Below are positions 49,601 to 59,863 of a stretch of 64,000 nt of DNA, one piece after another. The stretch lies in contig NZ_CP038271.1 in NCBI RefSeq assembly GCF_004571195.1, positions 620,001 to 684,000 on the forward strand. The letters run 5' to 3'. Within the stretch, counting starts at the first letter, position 1. Each line of letters starts with the position of its first letter. Made by a program: the position numbers and the translations under genes. The notes beneath the pieces were generated by a model. That model was not told where the DNA came from and did not search any database. It saw only the letters and a program-made list of their open reading frames with translations. Source of the stretch: Legionella geestiana (GTDB lineage Bacteria; Pseudomonadota; Gammaproteobacteria; Legionellales; Legionellaceae).

Positions 49601-50368
49601 ATGCCAAGGCAAACCATTCAACGTCCTTTTTTATCCGCGCCTCTTGCGGCTCTCCTGCTCGCCCTGATACTGGCGGGCACCCCGGCAGAGGCGAACCCCT
49701 GGCGGTCGGTTGGCAGCGGCATGGAGTATACGGATCTTCAGGATAACGGACTGACCCCATGGTCGCATATACACGCATTTCGGGTCGACCTTAAAAATTA
49801 CCGTTTTTCAACGATGCTCGCACAAAGCCTCGGCAAGCCGCACGCTTCCGTCCATGAACTCGCAGCAAACAGCAACGCACTTATCGCCAGTAATGGTGGC
49901 TTTTTCGACAAAAATTACCGCCCATTGGGGTTGCGCCTGTCAAACCATCAACTGCTCTCGCCACTGAAAAATGTCAGCTGGTGGGGTGTCTTTTTTACGG
50001 ATGGAAAACGCGCACGCATTGAAAGTCCGCGCCATTTCCACCGCACCTCAGGCATGGACTTTGCCATCCAGAGCGGGCCGCGCCTGCTTGTCAACGGACA
50101 AATTCCGCCGCTTCGACCGGGGCGTGCGGAACGTACAGCACTTTGTATTCCGCGTGACGGGCGCGTGATTCTGGTGGTCACTGACAATACCCCGCTAACT
50201 ACTACCGAACTCGCTCAGCGCCTGCGAAAATCCCCCCTTCACTGCATGGATGCACTGAATCTTGATGGTGGCAGCTCAAGCCAGCTCAGTGCGCGCGTGG
50301 GTGACTTTCGCCTTTCAGTTCATGGGTTTGCGAATGTCAGTGATGCCCTGTTGATAAGTCATCGTTAG
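49601..50368 (+). CDS. Secreted phosphodiester glycosidase-like protein (NAGPA domain)
   Basis: A 255-residue protein with an N-terminal signal peptide ending TPAEA before NPW. The remainder is a NAGPA-type phosphodiester glycosidase domain: ALIASNGGFFDKNYRPLGL, SGPRLLVNGQI, RAERTALCI and the C-terminal ALNLDGGSSSQL, a hallmark of that family. Members act on N-acetylglucosamine-1-phosphodiester bonds in exopolysaccharide, teichoic acid or lysosomal tags, so a role on secreted or cell-wall glycans is likely but unproved. ATG 49601 gives a standard signal peptide; 49553 and 49562 would add residues before it. Confidence 0.88.
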   Translation: MPRQTIQRPFLSAPLAALLLALILAGTPAEANPWRSVGSGMEYTDLQDNGLTPWSHIHAFRVDLKNYRFSTMLAQSLGKPHASVHELAANSNALIASNGGFFDKNYRPLGLRLSNHQLLSPLKNVSWWGVFFTDGKRARIESPRHFHRTSGMDFAIQSGPRLLVNGQIPPLRPGRAERTALCIPRDGRVILVVTDNTPLTTTELAQRLRKSPLHCMDALNLDGGSSSQLSARVGDFRLSVHGFANVSDALLISHR

Positions 50369-50459
50369 CTTTCCACATTGGTATCTATTCACCACATTTT
50401 GAATGCTTAGAGGAAAGGTCAGATTGGAGTGCAGGTTGTGGTGAATGGTTACTCACACT

Positions 50460-50468
50460 TTATCCACA
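50460..50468 (+). promoter_or_regulatory. DnaA box upstream of nrdA
   Basis: TTATCCACA, a perfect consensus DnaA box, at 50460-50468. In E. coli nrdAB is controlled in part by DnaA; near matches (TTTCCACAT at about 50372, TTGTGGTGA at about 50435) lie in the same 100 bp. Confidence 0.55.
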
Positions 50469-50506
50469 GCATACTCCCATAGTTTTACCTTGATCTCGAT
50501 GCATAA

Positions 50507-50554
50507 ACACATTATCTTGTTAATACACGCCCAATGTGACACAACATATTGGGT
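50507..50554 (+). promoter_or_regulatory. Paired NrdR boxes
   Basis: ACACATTATCTTGTTA (50507-50522) and ACACAACATATTGGGT (50539-50554) both resemble the NrdR palindrome ACACwAtATaTwGTGT. They are 16 bp apart, centres 32 bp, the spacing seen in paired NrdR sites. They lie just upstream of the -35 element. Confidence 0.65.
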
Positions 50555-50562
50555 TTCAAGGT

Positions 50563-50591
50563 TTGTAAGCCCCGTCCTTTTTTACTATACT
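50563..50591 (+). promoter_or_regulatory. nrdAB promoter
   Basis: TTGTAA (50563-50568) and TATACT (50586-50591) with 17 bp spacing; expected transcription start near 50598, leaving a short leader with the strong site GGAGG at 50624-50628. Confidence 0.65.
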
Positions 50592-50632
50592 TTTATGAGT
50601 GGCGGATATTTATTTCTCACTGCGGAGGAAAA

Positions 50633-53455
50633 ATGTCAGAGATTATTGAACCAGTACGGGATGTACCGAAAACCAGCCAGATGGAACTCAGCACGACAAC
50701 GCCTGGCCTTCTGAAAACCATCAAGCGCAATGGCAAGGTTACGCATTACGATGATAATAAAATTCGTGTAGCCATCACCAAAGCCTTTATTGCGGTTGAA
50801 GGCGGCAGTGCCGCGGCCTCTAACCGTATCCACGACCAGGTGAACCTGATCACCCGCCAGATAACTGACGCGTTTAAGCGACGCATGCCGGAAGGCGGCA
50901 CGATTCACATCGAGGATATTCAAGACCAGGTCGAGCTTGCGCTCATGCGCAGTGGCGCGCATAAGGTTGCGCGCTCCTATGTACTGTATCGCGAAGAGCA
51001 CCGCAAGGCGCGCGAAAGCGAGCTGGCCGCACAGGCAGCCGACAGCCGGGTTCCACTCATCACCATGCCCAATGGCAAATTGAAGCCGCTGGATTTACAG
51101 CGTGTGGAAACCATCGTTGCAGAAGCCTGCCACGACCTGGAGGGCGTACAGGCGGAACCGGTGATTACCGATGCGCTGCGCAATCTTTATAACCAGGCAA
51201 AACTTTCTGATGTGCACAAGGCCCTTATCATGGCAGCCCGCGCACTGGTGGAAACCGAGCCTAACTACTCGTTTGTCAGTGCCCGCCTGCTGCTCGACAG
51301 CCTGCGTGCTGAAGCGCTTGGACACCTTGGGCTGCGTGAAGAGGCTACGTTTGATGAAATGCGCGATCTCTATCCCGTGTATTTCAAAGCCTACATTGCT
51401 CATGGCATCAACCTCGGCATGCTCGACCCCAAACTGATAGACTTTGACCTTGACGCTCTGGCGCGCGCACTCGTACCTGAACGTGATATGCAGTTTACGT
51501 ATCTCGGACTGCAAACGCTTTACGATCGTTATTTTATCCATGACAACGGCGTACGCTATGAGCTTCCGCAAACCATGTTCATGCGGGTTGCGATGGGGCT
51601 TGCCCTGCGCGAGCAGGCCAAAGAAGAACAGGCCATTCTCTTTTATAATCGCCTTTCTTCCTTTGACTACATGGCATCCACGCCAACGCTCTTTAACGCG
51701 GGCACGGTGTTTTCACAGTTATCAAGCTGCTACCTGACGACTGTAGAAGAAGACAGCCTTGAGGCCATCTACGAGGCCATCAAAAACAACGCTCTCCTCT
51801 CGAAGTTTGCAGGCGGCCTTGGCAATGACTGGACGCCGGTACGCGCCATGGGTTCACCCATTCGCGGCACCAACGGCAAATCGCAGGGTGTTGTTCCCTT
51901 CCTGAATGTCGCCGATGCCACCGCGGTTGCCGTGAACCAGGGCGGAAAACGCAAGGGTGCGGTCTGCGCGTATCTTGAGTGCTGGCACCTTGATGTGGAA
52001 GAGTTTCTTGAACTTCGCAAAAATACCGGTGACGATCGCCGCCGTACGCATGATATGAACACCGCTCTCTGGATACCCGATTTGTTCATGGAGCGCGTAC
52101 AGCAGGATGGCGAGTGGACACTGTTTTCGCCGGATGATGTCAAGGGCCTGCACGATGCCTATGGCAAAGCCTTCTCCACACTGTACACACAGTATGAAGA
52201 AGAGGCACGCGAGGGTAAAATCACTAACTGCAAAACGGTATCTGCGCTTAAATTATGGCGGCGCATGCTATCGATGCTCTTTGAAACCGGCCACCCCTGG
52301 CTGACCTTCAAAGACCCGTGCAACCTGCGCTCCCCGCAGCAGCATGCAGGTGTGGTGCACAGTTCCAACCTGTGTACAGAAATTACACTCAACACCTCTG
52401 CCGAAGAAATAGCGGTGTGCAACCTTGGCAGCATCAACCTGCCGGCGCACATCATCAACGGCAAACTGGACCGTGAAAAACTGCGCCAGACCGTCACTAC
52501 TGCCGTGCGCATGCTGGATAACGTCATTGACATTAACTTCTATGCCGTTGCCGCCGCACGCAATTCCAACCTGCGTCACCGTCCGGTTGGGCTTGGCATT
52601 ATGGGCTTTCAGGATGCGCTCTACAAAATGGGCATGGACTACGCTTCCAAAGAAGCCGTGGAATTTGCCGATGCGTCCATGGAGCTTGTCAGCTATTACG
52701 CGATTGAAGCCTCCTGCGATCTCGCCCGTGAGCGCGGCAGCTATCCAAGCTTTGAAGGCTCGCTCTGGAGCAAGGGGATTCTGCCGATTGATTCTATCAA
52801 TCTGCTCCAGCAGACTCGCGGCAAAAATCTGGAACAGGACCGTACGCAACGCCTCGACTGGGAGCCTCTGCGCGTGAAAGTGCGTACCCAGGGCATGCGT
52901 AACTCCAATGTCATGGCCATCGCGCCTACGGCGACCATTTCCAACATTTGCGGCGTGTCGCAATCCATTGAGCCGACCTACCAGAACCTGTATGTGAAAT
53001 CGAACCTTTCGGGCGAATTCACCGTTGTCAATCCGTATCTGGTGGCCGAACTCAAGGCGTTGAACCTCTGGGATGCCGTGATAGTTAATGACCTTAAGTA
53101 CTACAACGGCAGTGTGCAGCCCATCAGCCGCATTCCGGCGCACCTCAAGACGCGCTTTGCCACGTCTTTTGAGATTGACCCCATGTGGCTTGTGGAAGCC
53201 GCTTCCCGCCGACAGAAGTGGATTGACCAGGCGCAATCGCTTAACATTTACATGGCGAAGCCCTCTGGTAAAAAGCTGGATGAGCTCTATAAACAAGCCT
53301 GGCTGCGCGGCCTGAAAACCACGTATTACCTGCGAAGCCTTGGTGCAAGCAATGCGGAAAAATCCACCATCGCAGACGGTGCGCTCAATGCGGTAAAGAT
53401 TGACGAACCTAAAGTCTGTTCGATTCTGGACCCCGATTGCGAAGCCTGCCAATAA
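50633..53455 (+). CDS. nrdA: Class Ia ribonucleoside-diphosphate reductase, alpha subunit
   Basis: A 940-residue large subunit that makes deoxyribonucleotides with NrdB. An N-terminal ATP-cone (about 25-125; [22 protein letters not shown]) for allosteric control is followed by a second such region with [18 protein letters not shown]. The ten-stranded barrel has QLSSCYLT (redox Cys), SSNLCTEI (thiyl-radical Cys) and [11 protein letters not shown]. The C-terminal tail DPDCEACQ has the redox cysteine pair. Two ATP-cones give greater length than E. coli (761). ATG 50633 sits behind GGAGG; the longer frame is unsupported. Confidence 0.97.
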   Translation: MSEIIEPVRDVPKTSQMELSTTTPGLLKTIKRNGKVTHYDDNKIRVAITKAFIAVEGGSAAASNRIHDQVNLITRQITDAFKRRMPEGGTIHIEDIQDQVELALMRSGAHKVARSYVLYREEHRKARESELAAQAADSRVPLITMPNGKLKPLDLQRVETIVAEACHDLEGVQAEPVITDALRNLYNQAKLSDVHKALIMAARALVETEPNYSFVSARLLLDSLRAEALGHLGLREEATFDEMRDLYPVYFKAYIAHGINLGMLDPKLIDFDLDALARALVPERDMQFTYLGLQTLYDRYFIHDNGVRYELPQTMFMRVAMGLALREQAKEEQAILFYNRLSSFDYMASTPTLFNAGTVFSQLSSCYLTTVEEDSLEAIYEAIKNNALLSKFAGGLGNDWTPVRAMGSPIRGTNGKSQGVVPFLNVADATAVAVNQGGKRKGAVCAYLECWHLDVEEFLELRKNTGDDRRRTHDMNTALWIPDLFMERVQQDGEWTLFSPDDVKGLHDAYGKAFSTLYTQYEEEAREGKITNCKTVSALKLWRRMLSMLFETGHPWLTFKDPCNLRSPQQHAGVVHSSNLCTEITLNTSAEEIAVCNLGSINLPAHIINGKLDREKLRQTVTTAVRMLDNVIDINFYAVAAARNSNLRHRPVGLGIMGFQDALYKMGMDYASKEAVEFADASMELVSYYAIEASCDLARERGSYPSFEGSLWSKGILPIDSINLLQQTRGKNLEQDRTQRLDWEPLRVKVRTQGMRNSNVMAIAPTATISNICGVSQSIEPTYQNLYVKSNLSGEFTVVNPYLVAELKALNLWDAVIVNDLKYYNGSVQPISRIPAHLKTRFATSFEIDPMWLVEAASRRQKWIDQAQSLNIYMAKPSGKKLDELYKQAWLRGLKTTYYLRSLGASNAEKSTIADGALNAVKIDEPKVCSILDPDCEACQ

Positions 53456-53469
53456 CGAGGAGAAACTGT

Positions 53470-54585
53470 ATGCCTGCGAACATACCTGCAAATGCAAACC
53501 ATACACCCCACCCCCAGAACATGCTGGGGGCCACGGGTCTTGAGCAACTGGAAATGGGTGCGGCCCGTATCATGGTCGATGATAAACGCATCATTAACTG
53601 CCGTGCGGACTTAAACCAGCTGGTGCCCTTCAAATACACCTGGGCATGGGATAAGTACCTTACTGGCTGCGCGAACCACTGGATGCCGAATGAAATCAAC
53701 ATGAGTGCGGATAAAGCGCTCTGGTTTGACGCTAACGGCCTGACTGAAGACGAACGCCTGATTATCAAGCGCAATCTCGGCTTTTTCTCAACCGCTGATT
53801 CGCTCGTTGCCAATAACCTGGTACTCGCCGTCTATCGCCACATCACCAACCCCGAGTGCCGCCAGTACCTGCTGCGACAGGCGTTCGAGGAGGCTTTGCA
53901 TACGCACGCCTACCAGTACGTCATTGAAAGCCTTGGCCTTGATGAGGCTGAAGTGTTCAACATGTACCGCGAAGTTCCATCGGTTTCCACAAAAGCCGCA
54001 TGGGCGCTGCCATTCACCCAAAGCCTTGGCGATCCGAATTTCCACACCGGCACACCAGAAAACAATCAGCGTCTGCTGCGCGATCTTATCGCGTTTTATG
54101 TGGTGTTCGAGGGCATTTTCTTCTATGTTGGCTTCACGCAGATTCTCTCCATGGGACGGCGTAACAAGATGGTAGGAACGTCTGAGCAGTTCCAGTATAT
54201 TCTTCGCGATGAATCCATGCACATGAACTTCGGTATCGATGTCATCAACCAGATAAAAATTGAAAACCCGGAGATCTGGACACCGGAATTCAAGCAGGAG
54301 ATGATTAACCTGATTCGTGAAGGTGTAGAGCTTGAGTATCAGTATGCCAAAGATACCATGCCACACGGCATCCTTGGCATGAATGCCGGCATGTTTGAGG
54401 AATACCTGCACTTTATCGCGAACCGCCGTCTGGCGCAGATTGGCCTCGCAGAGCAGTATCCTGGAGCGGAAAATCCATTCCCGTGGATGAGCGAAATGCT
54501 CGATCTTAAGAAAGAAAAGAACTTCTTTGAAACCCGCGTTATCGAGTATCAGGCTGGTGGTACGCTGAACTGGGATGATGAATAA
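53470..54585 (+). CDS. nrdB: Ribonucleoside-diphosphate reductase, beta subunit
   Basis: A 371-residue radical subunit. [21 protein letters not shown], then the diiron and tyrosyl site in [17 protein letters not shown] (Glu, two residues, His, then Tyr four later) and [15 protein letters not shown] and [13 protein letters not shown]. It supplies the radical to NrdA. The ATG at 53470 is behind GAGGAG 14 bp after nrdA; the frame is open further upstream but overlaps nrdA. Confidence 0.97.
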   Translation: MPANIPANANHTPHPQNMLGATGLEQLEMGAARIMVDDKRIINCRADLNQLVPFKYTWAWDKYLTGCANHWMPNEINMSADKALWFDANGLTEDERLIIKRNLGFFSTADSLVANNLVLAVYRHITNPECRQYLLRQAFEEALHTHAYQYVIESLGLDEAEVFNMYREVPSVSTKAAWALPFTQSLGDPNFHTGTPENNQRLLRDLIAFYVVFEGIFFYVGFTQILSMGRRNKMVGTSEQFQYILRDESMHMNFGIDVINQIKIENPEIWTPEFKQEMINLIREGVELEYQYAKDTMPHGILGMNAGMFEEYLHFIANRRLAQIGLAEQYPGAENPFPWMSEMLDLKKEKNFFETRVIEYQAGGTLNWDDE

Positions 54586-54602
54586 GCATAAGACAGCATC
54601 TG

Positions 54603-54627
54603 CCGGGCTAAACGCTGTTTAGCCCGG
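54603..54627. terminator. Hairpin terminator between nrdB and the lipase gene
   Basis: CCGGGCTAAAC (54603-54613), GCT, GTTTAGCCCGG (54617-54627): a perfect 11-bp stem between convergent genes; the AT-rich base could work in both directions. Confidence 0.7.
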
Positions 54628-54637
54628 TCATCACACC

Positions 54638-55573
54638 TTACGCAAAACCAAGACCCGCATTCTCCAGCAGTACACGAACTTCATCTGCCATTATCTGATG
54701 GAGTGGACCTGTAACGTGTACGGCATCAAAAAACATGTATCCATCACACGCATCCATCGAACGCTTCATCAACTTACTTACGCGTGCGCGGGACACCATT
54801 GGCAATATGCCGGGGCGCATGTTCTCGTCACTTACCAAATCCACGCAGGTGTCTTCTGTGTTGGTAAAACCGAATTGCTGCGGGTCTTTAAGAATGGTCG
54901 ACTGCATGCCTTCCGTGTCATAAAAAAGCCACTGTACATCAGGATACTCCGCACGCAAGCCTTCCACAGCCGCTTTCAACGCATCATTGTGCGCGCGCGA
55001 CAGGGCATCAAACGCCGCTTTTGCGTCAAATTCACGGGCAATGGGAGCGTCTCCCATATTGGGGAGGTTGGCGACAAGGATGTGACGCGCACCTGCGTTA
55101 ACGAGCGTACGCAGCTGGTTCACCGTTCCGCGAATCACCAAGTCAACCGCTTCATCGCCCGCATCAGGCGCTGCAAAGTAATTGTTCCCGCCAATCCAGA
55201 CGATGTAAAGACGGCTCGCATCAGCAGCCTGGTCATGCGCGTCAAGATACATCCCTACTTCACGCTTGAGCGTGTACATCGCACCCGGGTCTTCATCATC
55301 TTCGAGAATACCGGCACCGCCATAGGCATAATCTTCAAGATGCGCATCTGCATTCTGCCCGTAATACCCCTGAACCAACCGCTCTATCCATACGGGTCCA
55401 TTGGAGAAACGTCCCTCGTAATAGGGTGGCGATTGAGGAAACTGATGATGCATGACTTCATACAGGTTGCCATTATCTGACAAGCTGTCACCAAAAATTA
55501 CAACACCATTCAGCGTTTCAGCGCTAAGCAGACCAGAAAAGCAAAGCGCGGCAACGCTCAGAGACCATTTCAT
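54638..55573 (-). CDS. Secreted GDSL lipase / lysophospholipase A (PlaA-like)
   Basis: A 311-residue secreted SGNH hydrolase. A signal peptide (MKWSLSVAALCFSGLLSA) precedes FGDSLSDNGNLYE (nucleophile serine), GRFSNGPVWIERL, WIGGNNYF and the catalytic D-x-x-H in DAVHVTGPLHQIM. In Legionella this family (PlaA, PlaC, PlaD) comprises type II secreted phospholipase A/lysophospholipase A, acting on host or surfactant lipids. PlaA is the closest by length and layout, but the exact paralogue cannot be set. Cysteines in the DTCVDLVSDENMRP region suggest a disulfide. Confidence 0.9.
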   Translation of the reverse strand: MKWSLSVAALCFSGLLSAETLNGVVIFGDSLSDNGNLYEVMHHQFPQSPPYYEGRFSNGPVWIERLVQGYYGQNADAHLEDYAYGGAGILEDDEDPGAMYTLKREVGMYLDAHDQAADASRLYIVWIGGNNYFAAPDAGDEAVDLVIRGTVNQLRTLVNAGARHILVANLPNMGDAPIAREFDAKAAFDALSRAHNDALKAAVEGLRAEYPDVQWLFYDTEGMQSTILKDPQQFGFTNTEDTCVDLVSDENMRPGILPMVSRARVSKLMKRSMDACDGYMFFDAVHVTGPLHQIMADEVRVLLENAGLGFA

Positions 55574-55669
55574 AAGTAAACTCCTGCAGGTTGCGGACAG
55601 AAAATAAAGAATTAGGCCATATTTTTAGGAAGAGGACAAGCCTTGTACAGGCCGTGAAATGCCGGGCAC

Positions 55670-55692
55670 AGGGCTGAATGCCATTCAGCCCT
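55670..55692 (-). terminator. Hairpin after the DEAD-box helicase gene
   Basis: AGGGCTGAAT (55670-55679), loop GCC, ATTCAGCCCT (55683-55692): a perfect 10-bp stem 33 nt past the stop, no T-run. Confidence 0.45.
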
Positions 55693-55724
55693 GCAGTTTC
55701 AGATTGCGGTTATCAGCATTTTGC

Positions 55725-57431
55725 TCACGCGCTGCCAAGCGACGTCAGGTTCAACTTGCGCCCGCAGACCCAGGCTTTTGCAAGGGTGCTTAAGACCGCT
55801 TTAGACATGCCGCCCGGCAGGCGCAGCGTGGTATGGTCGTCATGAATTTTAATACCCGCAATCTGGCGCCCCTGTAATCCGGCTTCATTGGCGATGGCAC
55901 CGACAATGTTGCCAGGCTTCACCCCATGAATGCGGCCTACATCAATGCGATAGAGCTCCTGCGGCCCGCTGTCATCAGCAAAGGCGCGACTTTCGCGGCC
56001 CTCAAAACGGGGTTTTTCGCGACCAAATCGTGCCGGCTTTTCACGGCTGAAACGCGGCTCGCGTTCACGCCGCCAGCTGTCATCTTCACGCGCGGGTTTA
56101 GGAGCGGGTTTTGGCAGTTCACGCGACCACGGTTTATCCTGCTGCGCCAAAAGCGCAAGGGCTGCGGCAATATCAAGGGCACTGGTTTCACCATCCTGTG
56201 TCAGGGTATTAACCAGTTCACGGTAGTCGTTAATGTGCTCATGCGTCAGGCGCGCACGCACATTCGCCACAAAACGCTCACGGCGTGTATTCTCAATGGT
56301 ATAGGCATCCGGCACCAGGATTTTTTCAATGCGCTGGCGCGTATGGCGCTCAATGAGATTCAGCATGCGCGATTCTCGGGGTGTCACAAAAAGAATCGTC
56401 ACCCCACTGCGACCGGCACGCCCGGTTCGCCCAATACGGTGCACGTAGGTTTCACAGTCATGCGGTACATCGTAGTTGATAACGTGAGTCACCCGTTCAA
56501 CGTCAAGTCCGCGCGCGGCCACATCGGTTGCGACCAGAATATCAATCGCACCCTTGCGGAACTGGTCAATAATGCGCTCGCGAAGAGCCTGGGTTAAATC
56601 ACCATGAATCGCCATGGCGCGCATCCCCTGCTCCTGTAGCGCTTCTGCAACTTCTTCCGTGCCGCTTTTGGTGCGCACGAACACAATCACGCCCTGATAG
56701 TCTTCAACCGCCAGCACACGTATCAGTGCATCCGGCTTTTGTGCCTGTGAGGCAAAGAGAAAACGCTGTTCAATGCTTTTAACCGTTGCCGTTTCCATGC
56801 GAATTTCTACGGAAACCGGGTCTTTCAGATAACGGTTGGCAATCTGGCGAATGCGTGGCGGCATAGTCGCTGAAAAGAGTGCAGTCTGGCGGGTTTCCGG
56901 CAGGCGCGAAAGAATGGACTCCATGTCTTCGATAAAGCCCATGCGCAGCATTTCATCCGCTTCATCAAGAACGACGGTATTTAAAGCCGCAGTCTGGAGC
57001 GTACCTCGGTCGAGGTGATCGAGAATTCGGCCCGGTGTGCCGACAACAATCTGCGCGCCGTCACGAAGCTGCTTCAACTGGGTGCGATAATCCTGGCCAC
57101 CGCAGAGAATGGCAACGGTAAGCCCCTGCATGCGGGCTCCCAGTGTCATGCACTGCTCTGCCACCTGAATGGCAAGCTCGCGGGTAGGCGCGATAACAAG
57201 CGCCTGTGTTTCACGTGATTTTGGGGTCAAACGATGCAGAATGGGCAGCGCGAAAGCGGCGGTTTTTCCGGTACCGGTCTGTGCCTGGCCAACAACGTCG
57301 TTACCAGCGAGGAGTGGCGGTATGGTCTGTGCCTGAATCGCAGAAGGCGTGACAAACTGCATGTCACTGAGGGCTTGTAAAAGGGGTTCGGACAACGCGA
57401 GTGAGGCGAAGGTAATAGCTTGGTCTGTCAT
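55725..57431 (-). CDS. deaD: DEAD-box ATP-dependent RNA helicase (DeaD/CsdA)
   Basis: A 568-residue helicase. AQTGTGKTAAFALPIL, DEADEMLRMGF, SATMPPR, ARGLDVERVTHVINYD and HRIGRTGRAG are the DEAD-box motifs in order. After residue 430 a basic, Arg- and Pro-rich segment (DDSWRREREPRFSREKP) leads to a C-terminal DbpA-type RNA-binding domain ending DHTTLRLPGGMSKAVLSTLA. This matches CsdA/DeaD, a helper of ribosome assembly and RNA decay in the cold. Confidence 0.94.
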   Translation of the reverse strand: MTDQAITFASLALSEPLLQALSDMQFVTPSAIQAQTIPPLLAGNDVVGQAQTGTGKTAAFALPILHRLTPKSRETQALVIAPTRELAIQVAEQCMTLGARMQGLTVAILCGGQDYRTQLKQLRDGAQIVVGTPGRILDHLDRGTLQTAALNTVVLDEADEMLRMGFIEDMESILSRLPETRQTALFSATMPPRIRQIANRYLKDPVSVEIRMETATVKSIEQRFLFASQAQKPDALIRVLAVEDYQGVIVFVRTKSGTEEVAEALQEQGMRAMAIHGDLTQALRERIIDQFRKGAIDILVATDVAARGLDVERVTHVINYDVPHDCETYVHRIGRTGRAGRSGVTILFVTPRESRMLNLIERHTRQRIEKILVPDAYTIENTRRERFVANVRARLTHEHINDYRELVNTLTQDGETSALDIAAALALLAQQDKPWSRELPKPAPKPAREDDSWRREREPRFSREKPARFGREKPRFEGRESRAFADDSGPQELYRIDVGRIHGVKPGNIVGAIANEAGLQGRQIAGIKIHDDHTTLRLPGGMSKAVLSTLAKAWVCGRKLNLTSLGSA

Positions 57432-57590
57432 GAGGTTCCTGAATGCTGACTTTCCCTGAGCGGGGTTAAGTTATGTAAAAACTGCACACTATAATAGCAG
57501 AATAATTCCATGGTTGCACTTTTTTCTGCGTGCTGTTGCCTGTAGGTAGCATTTGGGCTAATGTTTTACCCTTTGAAGAGCATTTTCATC

Positions 57591-58814
57591 ATGGATGCAT
57601 TCCTCAACGGACTGAAAAACAGACTGGTGGCGGCCACACCTGAGATGGTTGAGCGACTGACACACTGGTGCAACATCAATACTGGCAGTGACAACCTTGA
57701 GGGGCTTCAGCATTTTCTACTGCTGCTTAAGTCTGCCTTCTCGCCCCTTGCAGACCATATTGAGAGCCTCGTGCTTCCCGAAATTTCCAGCATTTCCCTG
57801 AGCGGGCAGCCCTATAATCGCCGCTTTGGCGATGCGCTTCTCATTCGAAAGCGCCCGCATCTTAAAAGCCGCATACTGCTTTGTGGCCATATGGATACGG
57901 TCTTTGGCCCCATGCACCCCTTTCAAACGGTGAAACACATCGATGCGAACGTTCTGAACGGGCCGGGGGTTTCGGACATGAAAGGCGGTCTACTCGTGAT
58001 GCTTGAAGCCCTGCGTGCCTTTGAAGAAAGCCCGATGGCAGAAAATATCGGCTGGGATGTGCTCATCAACAGCGATGAAGAGCTCGGCTCACCGGCCTCT
58101 GCTGCCACACTGGACGCACTTGCTCCCTTTTGTCAGGCGGCACTGGTGTATGAACCGGCGATGACACCAGAGGGTACGCTTGCGAAAAACCGTCGCGGCA
58201 GTGGAAAATTCAGCCTTGTCGCCCGTGGGCGCGCGGCACATGTCGGGCGCGCATTCAACGAGGGACGCAACGCCATCTGGCACCTCGCACGCGCGGTATG
58301 CGAGGTGCACGCACTCAATGGTATACGCGAGGGTGTGACCGTTAACATCGGCAAAATCGCCGGTGGAGAAGCCCTTAACATGGTACCGGATACAGCGGTT
58401 GCACAAATCGATGTTCGTATTCAGTCGTCAGACGATGAAGCATGGGTAGTGGCGCAATTTAACAAGATTCTTGAAAATCTCGCGGCTTTGGGTTTCACAC
58501 TCGACCTGCATGGCGGCTTTGGGCGACCAGTCAAGCGCGTCAATCACGCTACAGAAGCGCTCTTTGCGCGGGTGCAGGCACTGGGTAAAAGGCTTGGACT
58601 TCATATCGACTGGAAAGACAGCGGCGGCTGCTGTGACGGTAATAACCTTGCGCGCCATGGTCTGCCCGTACTCGATACGCTTGGCGTCAGAGGCGGCAAC
58701 ATTCATACCGCCGATGAATTCCTGCTGATAGACAGCCTTGCCGAACGTACCCTGCTCTCTACCCTGCTGCTGATGGAGCTCGCAGATGGCGCATTACAGG
58801 AATTAACAGCATGA
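57591..58814 (+). CDS. M20-family metallo-hydrolase of the arginine catabolic operon
   Basis: A 407-residue zinc exopeptidase/amidohydrolase of the carboxypeptidase G2-like M20 group. Ligands are visible: GHMDTV, GPGVSDMKGG, INSDEELGSP (catalytic Glu and ligand), LVYEPAM and GGNIHTADE. The dimerisation domain SLVARGRAAHVGRAF is in its usual place. It precedes astA with a 4-nt overlap. No desuccinylase astE is seen in the window, so this enzyme might remove succinate or another acyl group; that is a guess from context. Start at ATG 57591; 57561 is also open. Confidence 0.88.
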   Translation: MDAFLNGLKNRLVAATPEMVERLTHWCNINTGSDNLEGLQHFLLLLKSAFSPLADHIESLVLPEISSISLSGQPYNRRFGDALLIRKRPHLKSRILLCGHMDTVFGPMHPFQTVKHIDANVLNGPGVSDMKGGLLVMLEALRAFEESPMAENIGWDVLINSDEELGSPASAATLDALAPFCQAALVYEPAMTPEGTLAKNRRGSGKFSLVARGRAAHVGRAFNEGRNAIWHLARAVCEVHALNGIREGVTVNIGKIAGGEALNMVPDTAVAQIDVRIQSSDDEAWVVAQFNKILENLAALGFTLDLHGGFGRPVKRVNHATEALFARVQALGKRLGLHIDWKDSGGCCDGNNLARHGLPVLDTLGVRGGNIHTADEFLLIDSLAERTLLSTLLLMELADGALQELTA

Positions 58815-59863
58815 TGGTACTTCGCCGGGTTCAAAAAAACGACCTCGATGGCATTCTGTCGCTGGCCACTACTGCCGGTGTCGGACTGACGTCCCTCCCG
58901 CCAGAACGCGATACCCTGCAGCAGCGGATTGCCCACGCGCTGGAGTCCTTCGAACGCCTCGTGCGCGAGCCGCGCGATGAGATGTATCTTTTTGTCCTTG
59001 AAAACATCGATACCGGGAGCATTACCGGGGTTTCGGCGATTGAAGCAGCCCTTGGCCTTACCCTGCCCTTTTATTCCTACCGCATACTGCATCAAACGCG
59101 CATTAACCATGAAATGGCGATTCGCAATGATCATGACCTTTTGCACCCGGTCAATGATTTTCAGGGCGCAAGTGAACTCTGTACCCTCTATCTCGCGCCC
59201 CCCTGGCGACACGGCGGCAACGGACTGCTGCTCTCGCGCGCGCGTTTTCTCTACATGGCCAATTTTCCCAATCGCTTTGCCAAAACAGTGATTGCCGACA
59301 TGCGCGGTATTTCCGATGAATCTGGTTGCTCGCCGTTCTGGGAAGCGGTGGGACGGCATTTTTTTCAAATGGATTTTGCTAAAGCCGATCAGCTCACGGC
59401 TACCACCAATAAGCAGTTTATTGCGGATTTAATGCCCAAACACCCCATCTACGTGAGCCTTCTGCCCAAAGAGGCTCAGGCTGTCATCGGCAAGCCGCAT
59501 CCGTCGAGCGTTGCGGCCATGAACATGCTGTTGCAGGAGGGATTTCACCCGACAGGATGCGTGGATATTTTTGACGCGGGCCCGACAATTGAAGCCGAAA
59601 CCAGACGCGTTCGCACGCTTGCAAACAGCCGCGTCTTTACCGTTAAAACCTTAAGCGACAGTATCAGCAGCCGCACTTATCTGATTGCCAATACCCGTGC
59701 GGATTTTCGTGCCAGCATGGGTAAGTCTATCGTGAATATGGAAAAAAACACCTGCCTGCTGGACCGCCATACCACCGAACACCTCGGTATCAAACCGGGC
59801 GACTGCGTTCGTATTGCCCCCTTGCACGCCAACGAATCACCACAGTTTCAGGAGCATTCATGA
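58811..59863 (+). CDS. astA: Arginine N-succinyltransferase
   Basis: A 350-residue enzyme that succinylates arginine at the start of the AST pathway. VLRRVQKNDLDGILSLATTAGVGLTSLPPERDTLQQRI is the AstA N-terminus, with SELCTLYLAPPWRHGGNGLLLSRARFLYMANFPNRFAKTVIADMRG and SPFWEAVGRHFFQMDF next. Overlaps the hydrolase and astD by 4 nt each. Confidence 0.95.
   Translation: MMVLRRVQKNDLDGILSLATTAGVGLTSLPPERDTLQQRIAHALESFERLVREPRDEMYLFVLENIDTGSITGVSAIEAALGLTLPFYSYRILHQTRINHEMAIRNDHDLLHPVNDFQGASELCTLYLAPPWRHGGNGLLLSRARFLYMANFPNRFAKTVIADMRGISDESGCSPFWEAVGRHFFQMDFAKADQLTATTNKQFIADLMPKHPIYVSLLPKEAQAVIGKPHPSSVAAMNMLLQEGFHPTGCVDIFDAGPTIEAETRRVRTLANSRVFTVKTLSDSISSRTYLIANTRADFRASMGKSIVNMEKNTCLLDRHTTEHLGIKPGDCVRIAPLHANESPQFQEHS

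Noticed and set aside
52268-53506. 412-codon minus-strand frame opposite nrdA
   Set aside because: Antisense shadow; its length reflects the codon composition of nrdA.
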